This document shows, in pieces, positions 1 through 6,454 of a stretch of DNA of 6,586 bases (its first letter is position 1; each line of letters begins with the position of its first letter). Made by a program: the position numbers and the translations under genes. The notes beneath the pieces were generated by a model, which worked only from the letters and a program-made list of their open reading frames with translations, did no database searches and was not told the DNA's origin. Source of the stretch: Bacteroides sp. (GTDB taxonomy: Bacteria > Bacteroidota > Bacteroidia > Bacteroidales > Bacteroidaceae); assembly GCA_030151845.1 (NCBI GenBank), contig JASLCM010000099.1, positions 1-6,586 on the forward strand, given 5' to 3'.

Positions 1-608
1 CTCTGATTGGTTTTTTCACAGCCTTATTTGAGCCTTTATTGCTAAAACGGCCATTTTCTGTTCGAGAGTTAATCTATAGTTTGTTTGTCTTAGCAGGTGT
101 AGCGTTAATCTTCTCTTTAGATACGAGGTACCGACTGGGAGTTAGCTTCGGCGTAATATCTTCGGCATTGGCTGCGCTTTTTACAATAACAACAAAAAAG
201 GTAACACCTCACTATTCATCAAAAACAATTTTGTATTATGAGATGATAACAGGATTTATCGTTATAACTCTTTTAATGCCCATTTATCTCTATCTATTTC
301 CAGTAGATAGTGCCTTCTTGGTACCTTCTGGTTTGAATTTAGTTTACTTGTTGTTGTTTGCCTCTTTTTGTACGGTAGGACTACAATACTTGCAAATTGA
401 GGTTTTAGGACAAATTTCTGCATTTACAATGAACTTAACCTATAACTTAGAGCCTATATATAGTATTTTATTGGCAATGCTACTTTTTGATGAGGCAAAG
501 GAGCTTAACTTCTCGTTCATACTGGGAGTTTCTTTAATTATTCTCTCAATCGTCTTACAAATGCGTGCTACGATTCATGAAATGAACAAAGAGAAAATCG
601 CGATATAG
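1..608 (+). CDS. EamA/DMT-family membrane transporter, 5'-truncated by window edge
   Basis: This is the C-terminal two thirds of a drug/metabolite-transporter (EamA) permease in the inner membrane. The frame is open from base 3 to the window edge, so the TTG at 39 is an internal Leu codon and the true start lies upstream. The visible part has about six hydrophobic helices: one near bases 69-120, then pairs near 135-195, 230-300, 330-400, 415-490 and 505-565. The second EamA repeat is therefore complete. The motif LEPIYSILLAMLLFDE (bases about 450-495) is the conserved Glu-Pro helix start and closing acidic residue of the second repeat. The first-repeat counterpart FEPLL sits at bases 27-41. 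The protein ends in a short charged cytoplasmic tail. EamA members export amino acids, metabolites or drugs, and the substrate cannot be told from this sequence. A strong terminator follows 29 bases after the stop. The family call is firm; the function within the family is open. Confidence 0.88.
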   Translation, partial: LIGFFTALFEPLLLKRPFSVRELIYSLFVLAGVALIFSLDTRYRLGVSFGVISSALAALFTITTKKVTPHYSSKTILYYEMITGFIVITLLMPIYLYLFPVDSAFLVPSGLNLVYLLLFASFCTVGLQYLQIEVLGQISAFTMNLTYNLEPIYSILLAMLLFDEAKELNFSFILGVSLIILSIVLQMRATIHEMNKEKIAI

Positions 609-637
609 GATAAAACTGAAATAAGTTGTTTATATTT

Positions 638-668
638 AACATCTCACTTATAAGTGGGATGTTTTTTT
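638..668 (+). terminator. Rho-independent terminator after the EamA transporter
   Basis: Arms AACATCTCACTT (638-649) and AAGTGGGATGTT (652-663) pair over 12 positions with one T-G wobble; the innermost pairs must open to form a loop. The T run 662-668 follows at once. The position 29 bases after the transporter stop fits a terminator for that gene. It ends only 13 bases before the next start codon. Confidence 0.85.
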
Positions 669-681
669 ATGTAAATGAGCG

Positions 682-1869
682 ATGAAAAAGAAAGTTTTAT
701 TTTTGTTATTATCTTGTATATTAGTTGGTTGTGTCTCTAAAACTATTAAATCCGATGATTTGAATGTTCTGATTACAGAGTTTAAGTCAGAAAACAAGAT
801 TGATCAACGGGTTCAAGTGTTTAGTCCCAAATTAGTTCAAGAAGGAGAGTCCTTTCGGTTAGAGGGAGAGGCTATGCGTGTGGAATTGTTGAATCAATTG
901 GTCTCTGAATTAAGAGCGAGGGAGAAAGCAATAGAGAACAAGGTACGTCTGTTGCCTGACACGACTTTATTAAAAAACAAGGTGCATGCTGTGATCAACA
1001 TATCTGTTTGTAATATGCGCTCATCACCTAATTTTACAGCAGATATGGTAAGTCAGTCTCTTCTTGGAACACCAGTTCGTGTTTTAGATTATCAGGGATG
1101 GTACCGAATACAGACGCCGGATGGGTATATTGCATGGGTACATCGTACTGCGATTAGTTTAAAGAGTAGGGAGGAGGTGCACTCTTGGTTAGCCAAGCCT
1201 ATGATTACAGTGACAGAACACTATGGGTTTGTTCGAGAAAGCCCCACGGAAGACTCGCACCCTATTTCAGATGTTGTATCGGGGAATCAGTTGGCTTTAG
1301 TAGGTGAAAAGGGCAATTATTTTGAAGTAGAATACCCCGATGGGCGTGTGGGCTATCTCCTAAAGAAGATGGCTCGTAAAACCAAAGAGTGGGAGTTGGG
1401 TGTTGAGTTGACACCTGCCTCTATTACAAATCAAGCTTTAAGTTTAAAAGGAATACCTTACTTATGGGCAGGAACCTCTGCAAAGGGAGTTGATTGTAGC
1501 GGATTTGTTCAATTACTCTACCTATTACATGATTATATTTTACCAAGAGATGCATCGCAGCAGGCTCTTATAGGAGAGTTGATTACTACTGATAGGGAGT
1601 TGACTAAATTACAGGAGGGAGACTTACTCTTTTTTGGTGAAAGAGGTCAGGAAGGTTCGCCAGATCGTATCTCTCATGTAGGAATATACTTAGGAAGTGA
1701 TGAGTTTATCCATGCACAAGGAGATGTACATATAAGTAGCCTTGATTCTACTGCTACTAATTTTGATGAGTTTAATTTAAAACGGCTATTATTTGCTAAA
1801 CGTATAATACCTTTTTATAGAAACAGTGAAACAAGTAAAAAAAGCAGAAATGAATTCTATTACTGGTAA
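682..1869 (+). CDS. SH3/NlpC-P60 lipoprotein, YkfC-like gamma-D-glutamyl-L-diamino acid endopeptidase
   Basis: Predicted lipid-anchored cysteine peptidase that cuts the gamma-D-Glu to diamino acid bond in peptides released from peptidoglycan, a step in muropeptide recycling; relatives are often labelled dipeptidyl-peptidase VI. The N-terminus is a type II signal peptide with lipobox LVGC (Cys17). Residues 18-100 are a charged linker region. Two bacterial SH3 domains follow, about 101-160 (VCNMRSSP, GWYRIQTPDGYIAWV) and 173-232 (YGFVRESP, YFEVEYPDGRVGYL). The NlpC/P60 domain spans about 245-378. Catalytic residues are Cys272 in VDCSGF, His332 in SHVGIYLG and His344 in FIHAQG. Asp290 in LPRDAS lies 18 residues after the Cys, where YkfC proteins keep an Asp that recognises the free peptide N-terminus; this alignment is from memory. 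The last 16 residues are a polar tail beyond the domain. The ATG at 682 is chosen because it gives the intact lipoprotein signal. No clear ribosome binding site or own promoter is visible. Family and activity class are well supported; the exact substrate is inferred. Confidence 0.9.
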   Translation: MKKKVLFLLLSCILVGCVSKTIKSDDLNVLITEFKSENKIDQRVQVFSPKLVQEGESFRLEGEAMRVELLNQLVSELRAREKAIENKVRLLPDTTLLKNKVHAVINISVCNMRSSPNFTADMVSQSLLGTPVRVLDYQGWYRIQTPDGYIAWVHRTAISLKSREEVHSWLAKPMITVTEHYGFVRESPTEDSHPISDVVSGNQLALVGEKGNYFEVEYPDGRVGYLLKKMARKTKEWELGVELTPASITNQALSLKGIPYLWAGTSAKGVDCSGFVQLLYLLHDYILPRDASQQALIGELITTDRELTKLQEGDLLFFGERGQEGSPDRISHVGIYLGSDEFIHAQGDVHISSLDSTATNFDEFNLKRLLFAKRIIPFYRNSETSKKSRNEFYYW

Positions 1870-1999
1870 GGATTACTGTTTAAAAGGACATTAATTGTGT
1901 TGAAGATAGTTTATTGTGAACTTTATTTTTAAGAGACTTGTTAGTATTGAAATAAAAACAGGCAGGCAGGAGTTAAATAAGAGGCAGACTGAAAAAATG

Positions 2000-2036
2000 T
2001 CAGGCTAATCCGTTAATCCCTGTTAACTATCAGGCT
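2000..2036. repeat. Two TCAGGCT direct repeats 30 bases apart upstream of htrA
   Basis: TCAGGCT occurs at 2000-2006 and 2030-2036, a period of exactly 30 bases or about three helical turns. A second short repeat, TAATCC at 2006-2011 and 2014-2019, lies between them. The pair ends about 28 bases before the -33 element of the candidate htrA promoter. The rest of the 288-base spacer (1870-2157) shows no credible gene and no clear terminator for the NlpC/P60 gene. A regulator site is possible, but a seven-base match may be chance. Confidence 0.3.
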
Positions 2037-2063
2037 TACAGTGTTAAAAGAGGGCAAATGTAC

Positions 2064-2093
2064 TTGATTGGTATAGCTATTGAATGATATTTG
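2064..2093 (+). promoter_or_regulatory. Candidate Bacteroidota-type promoter of htrA
   Basis: TTG at 2064-2066 and GATATTTG at 2086-2093 are separated by 19 bases. This fits the Bacteroidota pattern TTG, about 19-21 bases, TAnnTTTG, with one mismatch in the -7 element (G for the first T). Transcription would begin near base 2099, leaving a leader of about 60 A/T-rich bases before the ATG at 2158. Confidence 0.45.
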
Positions 2094-2157
2094 TTACTAC
2101 ATTAACGTGTAACTGTTAATTAGGAAATTATTTTAACAATACATAAAACAAGATATT

Positions 2158-3666
2158 ATGAATAAAACTTTTAAAAAAGTATTAGGAGTAGGGTTAGTAC
2201 TTATCTTAAGTGCTACAGTGGCTGGAGTGACCACTTTCCATTTATTAAATAAAAATGGTGCAGCTAGTGATAACTCAGCAAACTTTTCAGAGGTTTTTAA
2301 AGGTGCAGATACAACCTTAGCTGCATATAATGCTGTTGATGCACAACCGGTAGATCTAACCGGTGCAGCAGAAAGCTCTTTACATTCGGTAGTTCATATA
2401 AAATCAACTGTTCGCTCCAAAACGAAGGTGGTTCGTAGTGCTCCCGATATTTTTGATTTCTTTTTTGGTGAAGGAAGAGTAAGAGAGCGTGAGATACAAA
2501 CAGATCCTGCTCAAGGGTTTGGTTCGGGAGTTATTATCTCGACAGATGGATATATAGTTACCAATAATCACGTGATAGATGGAGCCGATGAAATCTCTAT
2601 TCAACTTAATGACAATAGAAAATTTATTGGACGTGTGATAGGAAAAGATCCAAGTACAGACTTAGCTCTTTTAAAAATTGAAGCGAAAGATTTACCTGCA
2701 ATTCCAATTGGTGACTCCGATGCACTAAAGGTGGGTGAATGGGTGCTAGCTGTAGGTAATCCTTTTAATTTAAACTCTACAGTTACAGCTGGTATTGTTA
2801 GTGCTAAAGCTCGTACACTTGGTGTATACAATCAAGGGATAGAGTCGTTTATACAGACAGATGCGGCTATTAATAAAGGAAATAGTGGTGGTGCGTTGGT
2901 AAATGCAAGAGGAGAACTAGTAGGTATAAATGCTGTATTGACATCTCCAACAGGAGCTTATGCAGGGTATGGTTTTGCTATACCAACTTCAATTATGACT
3001 AAAGTTGTTGCCGATCTAAAAGTACATGGTAATGTTCAACGCGCGTTATTAGGTATTACTGGAGGTTCCATTGCTGAGGCTAAATTTTATACTGAAGCCG
3101 AAGAGTTGGCCGATCTTGGTGTTGATGATGGTGTTTATGTAGCTTCTGTTCTAGAAGGTGGTGCTGCAGATGAGGCTGGTATCAAGGAGAAGGATGTGAT
3201 TGTTGGTGTGGAAAATGTTACAGTAAAGTCAATGGCTAATCTTCAAGGAGAGTTGGCCAAGCATCGTCCTGGTGATAAGGTTAAGGTGAGGTTAATCCGG
3301 AATAAAAAAGAGATGACTGTTCAGGTTACTTTAAAAAATGAACAGAATACTACCAAGGTTATCAAACACAGTGGTATGGAGATTCTAGGTGCCGAATTTA
3401 AAGATCTAACACAACGCGATAGAGAGCAGGTTAATCTTCCTTATGGAATCCAAGTTTCCGAAATAGGTAAAGGTAAAATGGCCGATTCTGGAATAAGGAA
3501 AGGGTTTATTATCCTGAAAGCAAATGGAGAGGCTATGCGCTCGGTGAATGATTTAGAGCGAGTGTTTAAAGATGCTTTAAAAACTCCAGAACGAGTACTG
3601 TTTATTTCAGGAATTTATCCTTCAGGAAAACGTGCTTACTATGCCGTTGGTCTAGGTAATGATTAA
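2158..3666 (+). CDS. htrA: HtrA/DegP-family periplasmic serine protease (Do) with two PDZ domains
   Basis: Periplasmic protease and probable chaperone that degrades misfolded envelope proteins. Residues 7-30 form a hydrophobic signal segment with no lipobox, so the protein is either exported or held by an N-terminal anchor. The trypsin-like domain covers about 70-285. The catalytic triad is complete: His138 in TNNHVI, Asp168 in STDLALL and Ser243 in GNSGGAL. The phenylalanine-rich stretch DIFDFFFGEGR (97-107) with the following charged residues matches the regulatory LA loop of the family. PDZ1 is about 292-392 (LLGI, DGVYVASVLEGGAADEAGIKEKD, split here only for position) and PDZ2 about 405-498 (GIQVSEIGKGKMADSGI, FISGIYPSGKRAYYAV). 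At 502 residues it has the usual full length for Bacteroidales homologues. A candidate promoter lies about 65 bases upstream and a stem-loop closes the gene. Lying directly before the primary sigma factor gene, it is probably a separate transcription unit. Stress induction is plausible from the family, but no known stress motif was recognised. Confidence 0.96.
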   Translation: MNKTFKKVLGVGLVLILSATVAGVTTFHLLNKNGAASDNSANFSEVFKGADTTLAAYNAVDAQPVDLTGAAESSLHSVVHIKSTVRSKTKVVRSAPDIFDFFFGEGRVREREIQTDPAQGFGSGVIISTDGYIVTNNHVIDGADEISIQLNDNRKFIGRVIGKDPSTDLALLKIEAKDLPAIPIGDSDALKVGEWVLAVGNPFNLNSTVTAGIVSAKARTLGVYNQGIESFIQTDAAINKGNSGGALVNARGELVGINAVLTSPTGAYAGYGFAIPTSIMTKVVADLKVHGNVQRALLGITGGSIAEAKFYTEAEELADLGVDDGVYVASVLEGGAADEAGIKEKDVIVGVENVTVKSMANLQGELAKHRPGDKVKVRLIRNKKEMTVQVTLKNEQNTTKVIKHSGMEILGAEFKDLTQRDREQVNLPYGIQVSEIGKGKMADSGIRKGFIILKANGEAMRSVNDLERVFKDALKTPERVLFISGIYPSGKRAYYAVGLGND

Positions 3667-3690
3667 TTACATAAGAGGTTAAAAAGTAAT

Positions 3691-3727
3691 AAAGGAGCTC
3701 CAACAGTAAACATGTTGGTGCTCCTTT
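3691..3727 (+). terminator. Stem-loop, probable terminator of htrA
   Basis: Arms AAAGGAGCTCCAAC (3691-3704) and GTTGGTGCTCCTTT (3714-3727) pair over 14 positions with one T-T mismatch around a nine-base loop. It lies 24 bases after the htrA stop. The T tract is short (three T, then GTGTTAT), so termination may be incomplete. With A/T-rich flanks on both sides it could also act as a 3' mRNA-stabilising hairpin. Confidence 0.65.
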
Positions 3728-3773
3728 GTGTTATATAAAAGGATAGAGAAAAAACAAACAAAAACACAATTAA

Positions 3774-3805
3774 TTTCAGGTTGTAGTTTTTTCTTTGTAT
3801 CTTTG
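3774..3805 (+). promoter_or_regulatory. Promoter of rpoD/sigA, Bacteroidota consensus
   Basis: TATCTTTG at 3798-3805 matches the Bacteroidota -7 element TAnnTTTG exactly and is followed by CACCCC, a context common in this phylum. TTTC at 3774-3777 stands 20 bases upstream in place of the -33 TTTG. Transcription should begin near 3811, giving a leader of about 38 bases. That leader holds three AAGTA units (3826-3830, 3830-3834, 3838-3842) and no Shine-Dalgarno sequence. Confidence 0.7.
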
Positions 3806-3848
3806 CACCCCAAAATCTGTTTTATAAGTAAGTATTTAAGTATTAAGA

Positions 3849-4709
3849 ATGAGACAACTAAAGATAACTAAGAGTATTACGAATAGAGAGAGTGCCTCTC
3901 TAGATAAGTACCTTCAAGAAATTGGACGAGAAGAGCTAATTACTGTTGAAGAGGAGGTTGATTTAGCGCAACGTATCCGTAAAGGGGACCGTGTTGCTTT
4001 GGAGAAGTTGACGAAGGCTAACTTACGTTTTGTGGTTTCTGTAGCCAAACAGTATCAAAACCAAGGGCTTAGTTTACCAGACTTAATCAATGAGGGAAAC
4101 TTAGGCCTAATTAAGGCTGCTGAGAAATTTGATGAAACTCGTGGTTTTAAGTTTATTAGTTATGCTGTTTGGTGGATTCGTCAATCGATATTGCAAGCTC
4201 TAGCCGAGCAATCTAGAATAGTGCGTTTACCATTGAACCAGGTTGGTTCTTTAAATAAGATTAGTAAGGCCTTTGCACGCTTTGAACAGGAAAATGAACG
4301 TCGTCCTTCTCCGGAAGAGCTATCTGTTGAGTTAGATATCCCGGTAGATAAAATTAGAGATACGTTGAAAGTGTCAGGTCGTCATATCTCAGTAGATGCT
4401 CCATTTGTGGAGGGAGAGGATAATAGTTTACTAGATGTGTTAGTAAATGATGATTCTCCTATGGCAGACCGCTCGTTGGTTGATGAGTCTTTATCGAAAG
4501 AAATTGATCGTGCTTTGTCAACATTAAGCGATCGTGAAAAAGAGATCATTCAGATGTTCTTTGGTATCGGACAGCAAGAGATGACCCTAGAGGAAATTGG
4601 TGATAAGTTTGGACTAACTCGTGAACGAGTTCGTCAAATTAAAGAGAAGGCGATTCGTCGTTTACGTCAAAATAACCGCAGTAACTTATTGAAGTCTTAT
4701 TTGGGATAA
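3849..4709 (+). CDS. rpoD: Primary (housekeeping) sigma factor of RNA polymerase, RpoD/SigA
   Basis: Sigma-70 group 1 subunit that directs RNA polymerase to most vegetative promoters. At 286 residues it is the compact Bacteroidota form: there is no region 1.1 and no long non-conserved insert. Region 1.2 is about residues 16-48 (SLDKYLQEIGREELIT). Region 2 is about 55-125, including NLRFVVSVAKQYQ, the core-binding LPDLINEGNLGLIKA, and the DNA-melting and -10 recognition helix with KFISYAVWWIRQSI. Region 3 is about 135-210 (RRPSPEEL, RHISVDAPF). Region 4 is about 222-286, with DREKEIIQMFFGI and the helix-turn-helix EEIGDKFGLTRERVRQIKEKA, here split at the turn near Gly255. The ATG at 3849 is chosen because the start MRQLKITKSIT is the usual N-terminus of these proteins and follows the promoter closely. 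The gene sits alone between two hairpins. Its promoter matches the consensus this factor reads, so self-directed transcription is likely. Confidence 0.97.
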   Translation: MRQLKITKSITNRESASLDKYLQEIGREELITVEEEVDLAQRIRKGDRVALEKLTKANLRFVVSVAKQYQNQGLSLPDLINEGNLGLIKAAEKFDETRGFKFISYAVWWIRQSILQALAEQSRIVRLPLNQVGSLNKISKAFARFEQENERRPSPEELSVELDIPVDKIRDTLKVSGRHISVDAPFVEGEDNSLLDVLVNDDSPMADRSLVDESLSKEIDRALSTLSDREKEIIQMFFGIGQQEMTLEEIGDKFGLTRERVRQIKEKAIRRLRQNNRSNLLKSYLG

Positions 4710-4737
4710 AGTTGAGTGATTTGTGTGTCAAATAGTT

Positions 4738-4768
4738 TAAAAGTCAGTCGAAAGGACTGGCTTTTTTT
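4738..4768 (+). terminator. Rho-independent terminator of rpoD
   Basis: Arms AAAGTCAGTC (4740-4749) and GACTGGCTTT (4755-4764) pair over ten positions with one G-T wobble around the loop GAAAG, followed by a seven-T run at 4762-4768. It stands 30 bases after the rpoD stop. Confidence 0.88.
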
Positions 4769-4770
4769 AT

Positions 4771-4778
4771 TACCTTTG
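4771..4778 (+). promoter_or_regulatory. Candidate -7 element for the small exported protein/C11 peptidase unit
   Basis: TACCTTTG matches TAnnTTTG exactly and begins two bases after the rpoD terminator T run. No TTG or TTTG stands 19-21 bases upstream; that position falls in the loop and 5' arm of the terminator hairpin. If used, transcription would begin near 4784, leaving about 15 bases before the ATG at 4799. The downstream pair otherwise has no visible promoter, which favours the call. Confidence 0.45.
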
Positions 4779-4798
4779 TTTGTAATAGAATTTTAAAT

Positions 4799-5200
4799 AT
4801 GAAGAATATAAAGTTTGTAAGTGTGCTTGGCTTAATAGCCCTTCTTTTTATAGCAGCAACTCCTGCTAAAAAAGGAAAACCTGTGTATGCTTTTGGTGTA
4901 TCAACCTCTTTTGCCGACTCTATTGTCTATTTTACAACAGTGCATGCGTTGGATGATGTAGTACTTGAAAAGAAAGGGTTATTACCCGATAGGGAGCTGT
5001 ATAGTTATCAGCTTAAGAACTTTGTTGAAATAATGAAGGAACGCCCACATCAGACAAGCATGATCTATTTTTCAACAAAGAAATCGAAGCTTGAAAAAGA
5101 GGCAGCTAAGGTGAAGAAGAAAATGTTAAAAAATAAAAGTAAAAAGCCTATATATATAGGTGAGGATGAGTTTGTTTTTAGCAAGCCTGAACTTGAGTAG
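4799..5200 (+). CDS. Small exported protein of unknown function, conserved in Bacteroidales
   Basis: I do not know a function for this 133-residue protein. It starts with a short basic segment and a hydrophobic stretch (about residues 6-20) ending in AATPA, which looks like a type I signal peptide cleaved near residue 20-23. There is no lipobox, so it should be periplasmic or secreted. The mature part opens with YAFGVSTSFADSIVYFT (30-46), then a polar middle with YSYQLKNFVE, and a lysine-rich segment (about 93-117) predicted to be helical, followed by a short strand-like PIYIGEDEFVF. Similar small proteins with a YAFG...SF.DS.VYFT start and a Lys-rich C-terminal half are, from memory, widespread hypothetical proteins in Bacteroidales. 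No catalytic motif is evident. The gene is 25 bases before the C11 peptidase gene with no terminator between, so co-transcription is likely. The ATG at 4799 gives a full signal peptide. Confidence 0.85.
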   Translation: MKNIKFVSVLGLIALLFIAATPAKKGKPVYAFGVSTSFADSIVYFTTVHALDDVVLEKKGLLPDRELYSYQLKNFVEIMKERPHQTSMIYFSTKKSKLEKEAAKVKKKMLKNKSKKPIYIGEDEFVFSKPELE

Positions 5201-5225
5201 AATTTTAAACACCAAAACCTAACCA

Positions 5226-6404
5226 ATGAGTAAAAAATCAATTGTTTTAATAACTACTCTCTTTTTATTATTCTCATGTAAATCAGACTCCTGGGAGTAT
5301 CCTGTGGGAGCTAATCGGACTGTGATTGCCTATATCTTGGGAGAGAATTCTTTGAGTCGATTTGTTCAAGAGGATGTCGATGAAATGTTAGAGGGTTTGG
5401 AGTCCGTATCAAATGAAGAGGATTGTAATTTTCTTGTTTATCTTAGTAATTACGAGTATAAAAATCAATTATACCGATTGGTTAAAGATAAAAAAGGGGT
5501 AGCCTCTTTAGAATTGGTGAAAGATTTTGGCAATCAGAACTCTATAAATCCTGAAGTAATGCGAGAGGTCTTGCATCTAGGATTTTCTAGTTACCCTGCC
5601 GAAAAGTATGGTTTGATTCTTTGGTCTCATGCTGACGGCTGGATTCCTGCACCTACAACTCGTTGGTTTGGAGAGGTGGGGCATAATGGTCCTAAAATGG
5701 ATATTTTAGATCTTAAAAAGGGATTAGCTTCTGCTCCTCATTTTGAATTTATTCTTTTCGATGCTTGTTTTATGCAATCTGTTGAGGTTCTCTATGAGTT
5801 AAAAGCGCAAGCCGATTATTTTATAGGGTCTCCAACTGAAATTCCAGGACCAGGGGCTCCTTATCAAAAGGTGCTTCCAGAACTCTATAAAAAGGGAAAC
5901 CCAGCATTAGGTGTTGCGAAAGCTTATTATCAATATTATGCAGACAAGTATCATCCTACTCAAAACTCAAATAGCAACTGGAGGGCGGGAGCCTCTATCT
6001 CTGTGGTTAAATCGGCTAAGTTGGAGTCATTGGCTTTAGCTACTGCTCATTTTTTTAAAGAAAATATAGCCTTAAATGAAGAAATTCCCCTTGATGGAAT
6101 TATGTATTATGATAGGCGAAAAATTGGACAGCGTTACTATTTTGACTTAGATGGACTGGTTGAGAGTAGGTTAGGGGGTGAATCTGCGGCTTATATGAGT
6201 TGGAAGAAAGCATATGATGAGGCAGTTGTTTTTTATGGAACAACACCTACGAACTATACAATATATTTGCCCGGACGTTTTTCAACAAAGGGGTCTATGG
6301 GATTATCCGTGTATATTCCTAGAAGCTACTTACAAGATAAGACCGACTTTTACCATAGATTTGGGTGGTACTCTGTTGGAGGTTGGAAGTATGTGGGTTG
6401 GTAA
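5226..6404 (+). CDS. Clostripain-family (peptidase C11) cysteine protease lipoprotein
   Basis: Predicted exported cysteine protease of clan CD, which usually cuts after Arg or Lys. The N-terminus is a type II signal peptide with lipobox LFSC (Cys18), so the enzyme should be membrane-anchored by lipid. The caspase-like fold begins at about residue 31 with the strand RTVIAYILGENSL. The catalytic His135 lies in ILWSHADGW and the catalytic Cys181 in LFDACFM. Their spacing of 46 residues is the same as in PmC11 of Parabacteroides merdae (His133/Cys179, from memory). Asp179, two residues before the Cys, corresponds to the acidic S1 residue that gives basic specificity. The stretch between His and Cys contains Arg146 and Lys157, candidate sites for the self-cleavage known in PmC11. 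The motif has SHA where clostripain has an HG pair. The C-terminus with GLSVYIPR and FGWYSVGGW is typical of Bacteroidales members. At 392 residues it is complete. It is probably co-transcribed with the small exported protein. Its target is unknown. Confidence 0.92.
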   Translation: MSKKSIVLITTLFLLFSCKSDSWEYPVGANRTVIAYILGENSLSRFVQEDVDEMLEGLESVSNEEDCNFLVYLSNYEYKNQLYRLVKDKKGVASLELVKDFGNQNSINPEVMREVLHLGFSSYPAEKYGLILWSHADGWIPAPTTRWFGEVGHNGPKMDILDLKKGLASAPHFEFILFDACFMQSVEVLYELKAQADYFIGSPTEIPGPGAPYQKVLPELYKKGNPALGVAKAYYQYYADKYHPTQNSNSNWRAGASISVVKSAKLESLALATAHFFKENIALNEEIPLDGIMYYDRRKIGQRYYFDLDGLVESRLGGESAAYMSWKKAYDEAVVFYGTTPTNYTIYLPGRFSTKGSMGLSVYIPRSYLQDKTDFYHRFGWYSVGGWKYVGW

Positions 6405-6426
6405 GTTTTTTAGTCAATTACTGTAT

Positions 6427-6454
6427 AAGAGGAGAGTTAATAGCTCTCTTTTTT
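6427..6454 (+). terminator. Rho-independent terminator after the C11 peptidase
   Basis: The core GAGAG (6432-6436) pairs with CTCTC (6444-6448). The stem extends outward through A-T and G-T pairs to about 6427 and 6453, and the T run is 6449-6454. It begins 22 bases after the peptidase stop. On the opposite strand the run after the stem is weaker, so it is mainly a + strand terminator. Confidence 0.8.

Noticed and set aside
39..41. TTG at base 39 as the start of the transporter
   Set aside because: The frame stays open to the window edge, and the upstream codons encode a typical EamA helix including FEPLL, so the gene simply starts outside the window.
1961..1975. GGCAGGCAGG short tandem repeat upstream of htrA
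   Set aside because: Only about two and a half units of four bases; too short to call a functional repeat.
2404..2831. Two minus-strand open frames inside htrA (2404-2604 and 2601-2831)
   Set aside because: They lie wholly opposite the conserved protease domain, have no recognisable protein features or upstream signals, and are shadows of htrA.
3826..3848. AAGTA repeats in the rpoD leader as a possible regulatory site
   Set aside because: They fit the general A/T-rich leaders that replace Shine-Dalgarno sequences in Bacteroidota, and three five-base units in AT-rich DNA are easily chance.
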